This document shows, piece after piece, positions 35,515 through 42,236 of a stretch of 42,236 nucleotides of DNA (its first letter is position 1; each line of letters starts with the position of its first letter). Under the pieces are notes generated by a model. The model worked only from the letters and a program-made list of their open reading frames with translations. It made no database searches and was not told the origin of the DNA. The position numbers were made by a program, and so were the translations under genes. The stretch is from Methylobacterium goesingense (GTDB lineage Bacteria > Pseudomonadota > Alphaproteobacteria > Rhizobiales > Beijerinckiaceae), in the NCBI RefSeq assembly GCF_022179225.1, contig NZ_BPQL01000074.1, positions 1 through 42,236 of the forward strand, written 5' to 3'.

Positions 35515-36909
35515 ATGACCGCGCTCGCCCCCGTTCTCAACGATATCGACCGCGACCTCGACAACGCCCTGGAGCGGCTCTTCGCCTTCCTGCGCATCCC
35601 CTCGATCTCCACCGACCCGGCCTTCGCGCCCCAGTGCCGCGATGCCGCCACCTGGCTCGCCGGCACCCTGACGGCGCTCGGCTTCGAGACCGGGATCCAC
35701 GAGACCTCCCTGCACCCGGTGGTGCTGGCCCATGCGCCGAAGCCCGGCACCCCGCACGTATTGTTCTACGGACACTACGACGTGCAGCCGGTGGACCCTC
35801 TGAACCTCTGGGAGACCCCGCCCTTCGAGCCGCGCATCGCCCTGAACGACAAGGGCGAAAAGAAAATCGTCGGGCGCGGCGCCTCGGACGACAAGGGTCA
35901 GGTGATGACCTTCGTGGAGGCCTGCCGAGCCTTCAAGGCGATGGAGGGCGAGTTGCCCTGCGGCGTCACCATCCTGATCGAGGGCGCCGAGGAGAACGGC
36001 TCTCAAGGGTTGCCCGAATGGGTCGCGGCCAACCGCGACAAGCTGTCCGCCGACATCGTGCTCGTCTGCGACACCAGCATGTGGAACCCGGCGACGCCCG
36101 CCATCACCACCTCCCTGCGCGGCCTCGCGTATTTCGAGGTCAAGGTGACCTGCGCCGACCGCGACCTGCATTCGGGCTTCTTCGGAGGCGCGGCGCGCAA
36201 CCCGATCCACGTCCTGTCGAAGATCATCGCCGACCTGCACGACGCCGACGGGAAGGTGGCGCTGCCGGGCTTCTACGAGGGCGTGCGCGAGACGCCGCCG
36301 GAGGTGCTGGAGCAGTGGCGCGGCCTCGACTTCACGGCAGAGAGTTTTCTCGGGCCCATCGGCCTGTCGGAGCCGGCCGGCGAGCGCGGCCGTATGCTCA
36401 TCGAGCTGATCCAGTCGCGCCCCGCCTGCGACGTCAACGGCATCATCGGCGGCTATACCGGCGAGGGCACCAAGACGGTGATCGCCGGGCAGGCCAGCGC
36501 CAAGGTCTCGTTCCGCCTCGTCGACGACCAGGACCCTGAGCAGCTCGCCCGCACCTTCGAGGCCTTCGTGCGCGAGCGCATCCCCGCCGACTGCTCGGTG
36601 GAGGTGATCTGCTACAAGGGCAGCCGCGCCATCAGCCTGCCCTTCGACATGCCCGAACTCGAGACCGCGCGCGCAGCGCTCGCCGAGGAATGGGGCGTGC
36701 CCGCCGTGACCATCGGCGCCGGCGGCTCGATTCCCATCGTGGGCGACTTCAAGCGGCTTCTGGACCGCAACACGCTCCTGATCGGCTTCGGCCTCGACGA
36801 CGACCGCATCCATTCGCCCAACGAGAAGTACGACCTGAACAGCTTCCACAAGGGCACCCGCTCCTGGGCCCGCATCCTCGCGGCTTTCGGGGCGCAGCGG
36901 GTGGGCTGA
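35515..36909 (+). CDS. M20-family metallo-dipeptidase
   Basis: 464 residues, typical of the M20 CNDP/DapE-like dipeptidases. Dizinc ligands and catalytic residues are visible: H87 and D89 in YGHYDVQP, the bridging Asp in GRGASDDKGQ (about 125), and the general-base/ligand pair E159-E160 in EGAEENGS. The lid (dimerisation) domain follows with the His of RDLHSGFFGG, and the C-terminal HSPNEKYDLNSFHKG supplies the last zinc His. It hydrolyses dipeptides or related amides in the cytoplasm; the exact substrate is unknown. AAGGA precedes the ATG at 35515. It is transcribed away from the aldehyde oxidoreductase operon. Confidence 0.94.
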   Translation: MTALAPVLNDIDRDLDNALERLFAFLRIPSISTDPAFAPQCRDAATWLAGTLTALGFETGIHETSLHPVVLAHAPKPGTPHVLFYGHYDVQPVDPLNLWETPPFEPRIALNDKGEKKIVGRGASDDKGQVMTFVEACRAFKAMEGELPCGVTILIEGAEENGSQGLPEWVAANRDKLSADIVLVCDTSMWNPATPAITTSLRGLAYFEVKVTCADRDLHSGFFGGAARNPIHVLSKIIADLHDADGKVALPGFYEGVRETPPEVLEQWRGLDFTAESFLGPIGLSEPAGERGRMLIELIQSRPACDVNGIIGGYTGEGTKTVIAGQASAKVSFRLVDDQDPEQLARTFEAFVRERIPADCSVEVICYKGSRAISLPFDMPELETARAALAEEWGVPAVTIGAGGSIPIVGDFKRLLDRNTLLIGFGLDDDRIHSPNEKYDLNSFHKGTRSWARILAAFGAQRVG

Positions 36910-36953
36910 GGCCGGGTCTCACACGGCACCTCTGCGCGGCGCCGACCGGCTCG

Positions 36954-37034
36954 CCTCCCCCTCGTGGGGAGGCGTTGGGGGTGGGGGTGGCTCCGCTGGC
37001 CTCGGCCGGCCGAGGGGCACCCAACCACCCCCAC
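36954..37034. repeat. Intergenic palindromic element with nested arms
   Basis: Contains the hairpin CCTCCCC-ctcgt-GGGGAGG (36954-36972), then arms GTGGGGGTGG (36981-36990) and CCACCCCCAC (37025-37034), which are exact complements, around a central 14 bp palindrome CTCGGCCGGCCGAG (37001-37014). It lies in the 200 bp gap between the dipeptidase gene and the glycosyltransferase operon. It may terminate the former and is similar in style to the elements at 9938, 23406 and 39046. Confidence 0.7.
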
Positions 37035-37109
37035 TCCTGACCGTTGCGGCAGGAGAGCCCCCACCCGACACGGGGCAAACGTCCAAAGCGAAATCGACCC
37101 CAAGGGCGC

Positions 37110-37817
37110 ATGACAGCCATTCCCGACAGCCGAGACCCTAGCGAAGGCCGCCTGTTCGCGGCCGGCAACGGCGTGCTGGTCTGCCGCTACCCGGTGGCCA
37201 CCGATCTGCCGATCCCCCTCGGCATCACCGCGCCGGCCGGATTACGCCTGCTCACCTGGGCCTTCACCGGCTTCGGCGGCACCGAGCCCGATCCCGCCGG
37301 GCTCCTCGTGCTGCACGACGCGCAGGCCGCCCTCGCCGAGGGCGGCGCCCTGACCCTGGAGACGCATTTTCGCGACGTGGCGATCGCCTGCCCGCGTCCG
37401 CGTCCCGTCGCCGAGCTGACGCACCCCGAGCGGGGGGCCCTCGGCGGCGCCGTGCTGGCGGCGGTGACGCCGGAGACCCTCGACGCCCTGGCGACGCTGT
37501 TCACCCTGCTGGCGCCGGCCGTCGCGGACGCCCCCGTACCGGCGAACGCCCCGCGCCTCACCCTGGCGCGCGACGGCGACGGCGCCGCGACGCTCAGTGG
37601 CGCCAGCGTTCCGAACTACCTGCTGATCCGGGCCCGGACGACCTGGAGCTGCGCCCGCGTCGCCCAGGCCACCCTGCGCTTCGGCCCCGCCCCGGAGGCG
37701 AGCCTCACCCTGGCGCCGGCCTGGGGCACCCCGCGGGACGCCCCCGTCGAGGCCGCCCTGCTGCTCGGGGCCGGAACCGCCACGGCCGCCGCTCTGCCGG
37801 CCGGGGGCCGCCGGTGA
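37110..37817 (+). CDS. Unknown protein at the head of a glycosyltransferase operon
   Basis: 235 residues, not recognised. It has no signal peptide. The first half alternates strands (GVLVCRYPVATDLPI, LRLLTWAFTG, LVLHDAQAALAEGGALTLE); the middle is helical (LDALATLFTLLAPAVADA), and the end is Ala-rich. A short segment GTEPDPAGLLVLHD (57-70) resembles LTEPAGPGTILVLHD near the C-terminus of the next gene product, so the two may share a domain. AAGG precedes the ATG at 37110. Its stop overlaps the GTG start of the next gene as GTGA. Co-translation suggests a role in the same glycan pathway. Confidence 0.78.
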   Translation: MTAIPDSRDPSEGRLFAAGNGVLVCRYPVATDLPIPLGITAPAGLRLLTWAFTGFGGTEPDPAGLLVLHDAQAALAEGGALTLETHFRDVAIACPRPRPVAELTHPERGALGGAVLAAVTPETLDALATLFTLLAPAVADAPVPANAPRLTLARDGDGAATLSGASVPNYLLIRARTTWSCARVAQATLRFGPAPEASLTLAPAWGTPRDAPVEAALLLGAGTATAAALPAGGRR

Positions 37818-39853
37818 GCGCCCCCGCGATTCTCGTGGTGGCGCCGATGCCGGCCTTCCCCACCAGCGCCGGCAACCGGCGCCGGCTGCTCACCACCTGC
37901 ACGGCGCTCCAGCGCGGGGGATTCGCCGTCGATCTGGCGTATTACGCGCACGAGGACCAGATCTACCGCCGGTTCGGCCAGCATCCCCCCACCGACGAGG
38001 CCGAGGCGGCCGGGCTGTTCCGCCACACCTTCCGGATCGAGCCCCGCGCCACCATCCCGCTCACCACCCGCGCGCGCTGCTTTGCCATCGACGATTGGTG
38101 CCCCGAGGCGCTCGACGACTTCGTGGCCTGGTACGGCCAGGCCTACCCCGAGACCCGCGCGATCCTGATGAACTACGTGTTCCTGTCGCGGGCCCTCGGG
38201 GCCGTGCCGCCGGGGATGCTCCGGCTCGTCGACACCCACGACCGCTTCGCCGACCGGCAGCGCCAGTACCGCCCGTTCCGGGCCGAGCCGAACTTCTTCT
38301 ACACCGACCGGGCCGGCGAGGCGGCGGGCCTCGCCCGCGCCGACATCGCCTTGGCGATCCAGTCGGAGGAAGCGGCCTACTTCCGCACGATCACCGACCG
38401 CCGCGTCCACCTCCTGCCGCCGCGCTTTCCCGCGCACCGCCCCTTCGCGACCCCGGCGCGCCTCGCCCGCATCGGCTTCATCGGCCACGGCAACGATCCG
38501 AACCTGTTCTCGATTCGGCGCTTCGCCGCGGCCTGGTCGGAGGGCTGGACTCCGGACCGGCCCGAACTCGTGATCGCGGGCGAGATCGGCGCCAGCTTCG
38601 GGCAGACCCCCGGCCCGGGAATTCGGCTGGCCGGCTACGTGGCGCGGCTGGAGGACTTCTACGACACGGTCGACCTCGTGGTCGCGCCGATGCTGATGGG
38701 CAGCGGCCTCAAGATGAAGGTCGCGGAGGCGCTGTCCTTCGGCAAGCCGGTGGTGGGCACGGGCCTCGGCTTCGAGGGCTTCGCCCCGGTCGTGCCGGAG
38801 CATCGCGCGCGCACGGCGGAGGAGGTCCGGGCCGCGGTTCTGGCGCTGGTCACGGATGCCGACGCCCTCGCGCGGCTGACCCGGGCCTGCGCCGACCTGC
38901 TCGCCGGCTACAACGCGATCGCGGACGCGGCGGAGGCGGACCTGCTGGCGATGCTCGCACAGGACAGCCTCGGACGGCTGGATCGTAGCGACTCCGCTTT
39001 CCCGGAAGACGACGGCATCCCTTCATCGCGCGGGCATCGCGGGTTCCCTCTCCTGGAAGGAGAGGGACAGGGTGAGGTGCGTGACCTCTCCGGAGATGGA
39101 CCACACCTCACCCCGACCCTCTCCTTCCAGGAGAGGGAGCCCGGTGGCGCCTCGTCCGCCGGCCGGCTCCCGGATGCCCAAGCGACGTGGGAAACCGTCA
39201 CCCTCGCGGGCGGCACCCTGACCCGCGGGACCTCCCTGCGCTCGAACCTGACCGACGATCCCGAGCGCGGCCGGCTCGTGGCGACGGAGCGCGGTCCACC
39301 GCCGGGCGCCGGGCGCTATTCCCCGCTCCGGCGACGCTGGTTCGCGAAACCCGGGCCCGGCTCCACCGAGGCCGCGCCCGATGCCGGGCTCGCGGGCCTC
39401 GACCTCGCCCTCGCGCCCGAATGGGTGCGCGACCCGCGCCTGCCCACCGCCTTGCGCGCGGAGATCGCGACGCAGCTCGCCGGGATCGCGGCGGATTGGG
39501 AGGCCGAGGCGCGCCTCGTCGGACTCACCGGCAGCGGGGCGATCCTCGCCCTGTCGCTCCCACGCCACCTCGTCACCGGCACCCACCCCAATGTCGCCTT
39601 CCTCATCGGCGCGCCGACGCGGGCGCTCGTCCTGGAGCGGGTCCTACCCCTGAACGCCGCGCCGGCCCTGGCCTACGCGGCGCGCCGGCCCGACCTGCCC
39701 CGCGCCCCGGCCGCCGTGACCTTCGTGGGGTTGACCTGCGCGGGGCTCACGGAGCCGGCGGGGCCGGGGACCATCCTGGTCCTTCACGACGACCTCGTCG
39801 GCCGCATCCGGATCGTGGCCGAGGCGCCCGTTCCGCAGGAGAGCCCGCCATGA
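37814..39853 (+). CDS. GT4-type glycosyltransferase with C-terminal unknown domain and embedded palindromic element
   Basis: 679 residues from a GTG. Residues 1-400 are a GT-B fold glycosyltransferase: ILVVAPMPAFPTSAGNRRR at the N-terminus, LVDTHDRFADRQ in the acceptor half, then IGFIGHGNDPN, LVIAGEIG and the donor-site MGSGLKMKVAEALSFGKPVV with its Glu. Residues about 411-442 are encoded by a 92 bp nested palindrome and read as low-complexity linker. Residues about 450-679 form a separate unknown domain (ILALSLPRHLVTGTHPN; LTEPAGPGTILVLHDD). No in-frame start codon follows the element, so I read it as one protein. It overlaps both neighbours by 4 bp. Confidence 0.88.
   Translation: MSAPAILVVAPMPAFPTSAGNRRRLLTTCTALQRGGFAVDLAYYAHEDQIYRRFGQHPPTDEAEAAGLFRHTFRIEPRATIPLTTRARCFAIDDWCPEALDDFVAWYGQAYPETRAILMNYVFLSRALGAVPPGMLRLVDTHDRFADRQRQYRPFRAEPNFFYTDRAGEAAGLARADIALAIQSEEAAYFRTITDRRVHLLPPRFPAHRPFATPARLARIGFIGHGNDPNLFSIRRFAAAWSEGWTPDRPELVIAGEIGASFGQTPGPGIRLAGYVARLEDFYDTVDLVVAPMLMGSGLKMKVAEALSFGKPVVGTGLGFEGFAPVVPEHRARTAEEVRAAVLALVTDADALARLTRACADLLAGYNAIADAAEADLLAMLAQDSLGRLDRSDSAFPEDDGIPSSRGHRGFPLLEGEGQGEVRDLSGDGPHLTPTLSFQEREPGGASSAGRLPDAQATWETVTLAGGTLTRGTSLRSNLTDDPERGRLVATERGPPPGAGRYSPLRRRWFAKPGPGSTEAAPDAGLAGLDLALAPEWVRDPRLPTALRAEIATQLAGIAADWEAEARLVGLTGSGAILALSLPRHLVTGTHPNVAFLIGAPTRALVLERVLPLNAAPALAYAARRPDLPRAPAAVTFVGLTCAGLTEPAGPGTILVLHDDLVGRIRIVAEAPVPQESPP
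39046..39137. repeat. 92 bp nested palindromic element inside a coding sequence
   Basis: The outer arms, 21 bp each (39046-39066 and 39117-39137), are exact reverse complements and each is itself a hairpin (CCCTCTCC...GGAGAGGG). The inner arms gggtgaggtg (39070-39079) and cacctcaccc (39104-39113) also pair, and the centre holds CTCCGGAG (39088-39095). It is read in frame through the glycosyltransferase gene. It shares the gacctctccgga core and end arms with the intergenic element at 23406-23488, showing that it is a dispersed repeat. Confidence 0.9.
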
Positions 39854-41919
39854 TGGCCGCGCCCGACATCCTCGACGCCCCCTCGGGGCGCAAAGCGGCC
39901 CTGGTCGAGGCGGCCCTGATCTGGAACGCCCTGTTCCTTAACGACGTGCGCATCGCGTTCCGCGCGGAATCGGCCCCGACGATCTCCGTGGTGATGGTGT
40001 CGCGGGGCGCCCGCCACCTCCTGGCCTGGACCCTGACGAAACTCGCCGCCCAACAGGCCTTCGCGGGCTCGCGCTTCGAGGTCATCCTGGTCGACAATGC
40101 CTCGGACCCCGAGACGGCCAAGCTGTTCGGGCGGATCGACGGCGCGCGCATTCTGCGGAACGCCCAGAATGTCGGCTTCGGCCCGGCCTGCAACCAGGGC
40201 GCGGCCGAGGCGCGCGGACGCTACCTCCTGTTCCTCAATCCCGACGTCGACCTGATGCCGGGGGCCCTCGACGCCCTGGTGGCGGCGTTCGCGCAGGCCG
40301 ACGACGTCGGCATCGCGGGCGCGCGGCTCGTCTTTCCCGGCGGCATCCTGCAGGAGGCCGGCGCCGGTTTTCAGGACGACCCGCAGTTGACCCACCCGTA
40401 CGGGCGGGGCGGGCTCGACCCTTTCGCCCCTGAGGCGTCCTATGCCCGCGACGTCGGCTACGTCTCGGGTGCGGTCCTGATGATCGAGGCCGGGCTGTTC
40501 GCCGAACTCGGCGGCTTCGATGACCGTTTCGCGCCGGCCTATTTCGAGGACACGGACCTCTGCCTGCGCTGCCAGCAGGCAGGCCGGCGGGTGGTCTACC
40601 AGCCGCGCGCCATCGCGATCCACGTGGAGAACGCCACCAGCGTCCGGCGCTCCGACGTAGAGGCGCTGCTCGACCGGAACCGCGTGCGCTTCCGCGAGCG
40701 CCACGGGACCTGGCTGTTCGGGCAGGGACCGCCGCGTAGTGGCTTCGCCCCCCGGGACGACGCGCCCTTCGCCCTGCGGGTCCTCTACGTGGACGACCGG
40801 GCGCCGCACCAGGACCTCGGGGCCGGGCTCCCGCGCGCCAACACGATCCTCAACGCCATGGCGGAGCTCGGCTACGCGGTGACGCTCTGCTCGGTCTACG
40901 GCGAGCGCGAGGAGCCGGCGGCCACCTACCGCGACCTCTCGGACCGCATCGAGGTGATCGAGCCCTGCGGCCGCGAGGGATTCCGCCGCCTCGTCACGGA
41001 ACGCGCCGGCTTCTACGACGTGCTCTGGGTCAGCCGGCCGCCCCATATCCGGATGGTCTGCGAGGTCCTGCGGGACCTGGGCCTGACGCCCCGCGACGTC
41101 GGGCGCAGCCGCGTGGTGTTCGATTCCGAATCCCTCTACGCCCTACGCGAATTCGTGGTCGACGCCCTCAACGGCCGCCCGGCCTCCGAGCCGGGCCTGG
41201 CCCGGGCCTCGGCGGAGGAGATCCGGCAGGCGGCGGCGGCCGACCACGTCGTCTGCGTCTCGGAGGCCGATGCGCGGCTGCTGCGCCGGGCCGGCGTTCC
41301 CGACCCGGTGGTGCTCGGCCACGTCCAGGCGCCGGATGTCCGGGCACCGCACGCCGACGCGCCCGGTTTCTCGGCCCGGCGGGGCTTCGTCTTCATCGGC
41401 TCGCTCGCCCGCGAGGGCGAGCCCAACATCGATTCCCTCGACTGGTTCTTCGGCCATGTTTGGGAGCGCCTGCGCGCGGCCCTGCCCGACGCGCATCTCA
41501 CGATCATCGGCACCGTGGCGCCCTCCATCGCCGAGCGCCTGTCCCGCCCCGGCGTTACCGTGCTCGGCCGGGTCGACGACCCGGGGCCGGCGCTGGACGC
41601 GGCCCGGGTCGCCCTGGCACCGACGCGCTACGCCGCAGGCCTCCCGCACAAGGTGCTGGAGACCGTGACGCGGGGCCTGCCCGGACTGGTGACGCCGATC
41701 CTCGCCGGCCAGATGGGCTGGCCGGACGGGACCGGCTACCGGGTCCGGGACTGGCACGATCCGGAGGGGTTCGCGCGGGGCCTCGTGGACCTTCACGAGG
41801 ATGCGGACGAATGGGCGCGGGTGCAGCGCGCCGGGCTCGACCAGGTCGGCCGCGAATGCGACGCCGCGGGCTACCGGGCGATCCTGCGCCGACTTTGCGA
41901 GGCACCGGTTTTCGCATGA
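39850..41919 (+). CDS. Bifunctional glycosyltransferase (GT2 plus GT4 domains)
   Basis: 689 residues. After about 40 residues a GT-A family 2 domain spans 44-290: TISVVMVSRG, EVILVDNASD, QNVGFGPACNQGAAEARG, LFLNPDVDL (DxD metal site) and YFEDTDLCLRCQQAG with the catalytic-base ED, the pattern of rhamnosyl/galactofuranosyl transferases. A second, GT-B type domain covers 309-689: VLYVDDRAPHQDLGAGLPRAN, VVFDSESLYALREF, GFVFIGSLAREGEPN, TIIGTVAPSIAERL and GLPHKVLETVTRGLPGLVT. It probably adds two successive sugars to a cell-surface glycan. GGAGAG precedes ATGATG. It overlaps the previous gene by ATGA and the next by ATGA. Confidence 0.92.
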   Translation: MMAAPDILDAPSGRKAALVEAALIWNALFLNDVRIAFRAESAPTISVVMVSRGARHLLAWTLTKLAAQQAFAGSRFEVILVDNASDPETAKLFGRIDGARILRNAQNVGFGPACNQGAAEARGRYLLFLNPDVDLMPGALDALVAAFAQADDVGIAGARLVFPGGILQEAGAGFQDDPQLTHPYGRGGLDPFAPEASYARDVGYVSGAVLMIEAGLFAELGGFDDRFAPAYFEDTDLCLRCQQAGRRVVYQPRAIAIHVENATSVRRSDVEALLDRNRVRFRERHGTWLFGQGPPRSGFAPRDDAPFALRVLYVDDRAPHQDLGAGLPRANTILNAMAELGYAVTLCSVYGEREEPAATYRDLSDRIEVIEPCGREGFRRLVTERAGFYDVLWVSRPPHIRMVCEVLRDLGLTPRDVGRSRVVFDSESLYALREFVVDALNGRPASEPGLARASAEEIRQAAAADHVVCVSEADARLLRRAGVPDPVVLGHVQAPDVRAPHADAPGFSARRGFVFIGSLAREGEPNIDSLDWFFGHVWERLRAALPDAHLTIIGTVAPSIAERLSRPGVTVLGRVDDPGPALDAARVALAPTRYAAGLPHKVLETVTRGLPGLVTPILAGQMGWPDGTGYRVRDWHDPEGFARGLVDLHEDADEWARVQRAGLDQVGRECDAAGYRAILRRLCEAPVFA

Positions 41920-42236
41920 CCAGCCCGCTCCGCCTCCGCGTCGTGCGCGCGGCCACCGCCCTGTATCGCCGCCTGACCCTCGGCCGTGTGCCGAAGCTGT
42001 TCGACGAAGGCCATTACCGGGCGACTTACCCGGACGTCGCGCGCTCGGGCATCGACTCCTACCTGCACTACGTCCGGCGCGGGGTGGCGGAGGCCCGCGA
42101 CCCCGCCCCCGACTTCGATACCGCTTTCTATCTCCGCCAGAGCGGCCGGACCCGCCTCGACCCCGTGCGCCACTACCTGCGCGTGGGCGCCAAGGCCGGG
42201 CTCGACCCGAACCCGGGCTTGGCGCCCACGCGCAGG
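41916..42236 (+). CDS. Glycosyltransferase-associated repeat protein (partial, runs off right edge)
   Basis: The first 107 residues, starting MTSPLRLRVVRAATALYRRL, at an ATG that overlaps the previous stop (ATGA). Two copies of a short repeat are visible: FDEGHYRATYPDVARSG...YLHYVRRGVAEARDPAPDFD, then TAFYLRQSGR...PVRHYLRVGAKAGLDPNP. This FxxxxYxxxYPDV...HYxxxGxxEGRxPxPxFD pattern is common at the N-terminus of large glycosyltransferases and rhamnan-synthesis-like proteins, so I expect a catalytic domain beyond the window. The operon context agrees. The catalytic type cannot be told. Confidence 0.8.
   Translation, partial: MTSPLRLRVVRAATALYRRLTLGRVPKLFDEGHYRATYPDVARSGIDSYLHYVRRGVAEARDPAPDFDTAFYLRQSGRTRLDPVRHYLRVGAKAGLDPNPGLAPTRR

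Noticed and set aside
39140..39853. Separate gene for the C-terminal domain after the palindromic element
   Set aside because: No in-frame ATG or GTG with a ribosome site follows the element, and the frame is continuous from the glycosyltransferase.

Overview
The window is about 70% GC. It carries several alphaproteobacterial markers: an mdh-sucC-sucD TCA operon, a divK-pleD cell-cycle pair, a DUF3572 protein, a predicted ETF-beta lysine methyltransferase and a Tlde1/DUF2778-type protein. I infer a chromosomal segment from a Hyphomicrobiales bacterium, most likely Methylobacteriaceae; this is inferred from gene content only, since no rRNA or tRNA is present. I found no insertion sequence, prophage, CRISPR array or integrase. 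Several intergenic palindromic repeat elements are present.

Left part (1-9.9 kb): the minus-strand TCA operon mdh-sucC-sucD (sucD runs off the left edge), then a TetR regulator and a glyoxalase II gene. These are followed on the plus strand by a methyltransferase, a MarC-family membrane protein, dapB (lysine/peptidoglycan), gpmA (glycolysis), an AlkB-like dioxygenase and an unrecognised exported protein. Next (10-20 kb) come grpE and glnD on the minus strand; a small exported protein with an internal repeat, a YgiQ-type radical SAM protein, rpiA and a DUF2059 protein on the plus strand; and the divK-pleD pair on the minus strand.

Middle (20-29.5 kb): DUF3572, DoxX, a methyltransferase coupled to a glycosyltransferase N-terminal-domain protein, topoisomerase IB, a short-chain dehydrogenase and a deleted cydA remnant. 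Two signalling proteins follow, a LuxR-type regulator and a GGDEF protein, both with receiver domains that lack the phospho-acceptor aspartate. After them comes a run of small minus-strand genes, including a 52-residue membrane microprotein and a translationally coupled 60/116-residue pair. 29.4-36.9 kb holds the fluoride channel crcB, a DUF2778 peptidoglycan-active protein, a three-subunit PaoABC-like molybdenum aldehyde oxidoreductase operon and an M20 dipeptidase preceded by a 13-14 bp minisatellite.

Right end (37.1 kb to edge): four plus-strand genes, each junction overlapping by 4 bp. They encode an unknown protein, a GT4 glycosyltransferase with an unknown C-terminal domain, a GT2-GT4 bifunctional glycosyltransferase and the start of another protein with glycosyltransferase-associated repeats. 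This looks like part of a surface-glycan operon. The most unusual item is a 92 bp nested palindromic element lying in frame inside the first glycosyltransferase, exactly in the linker between its two domains.
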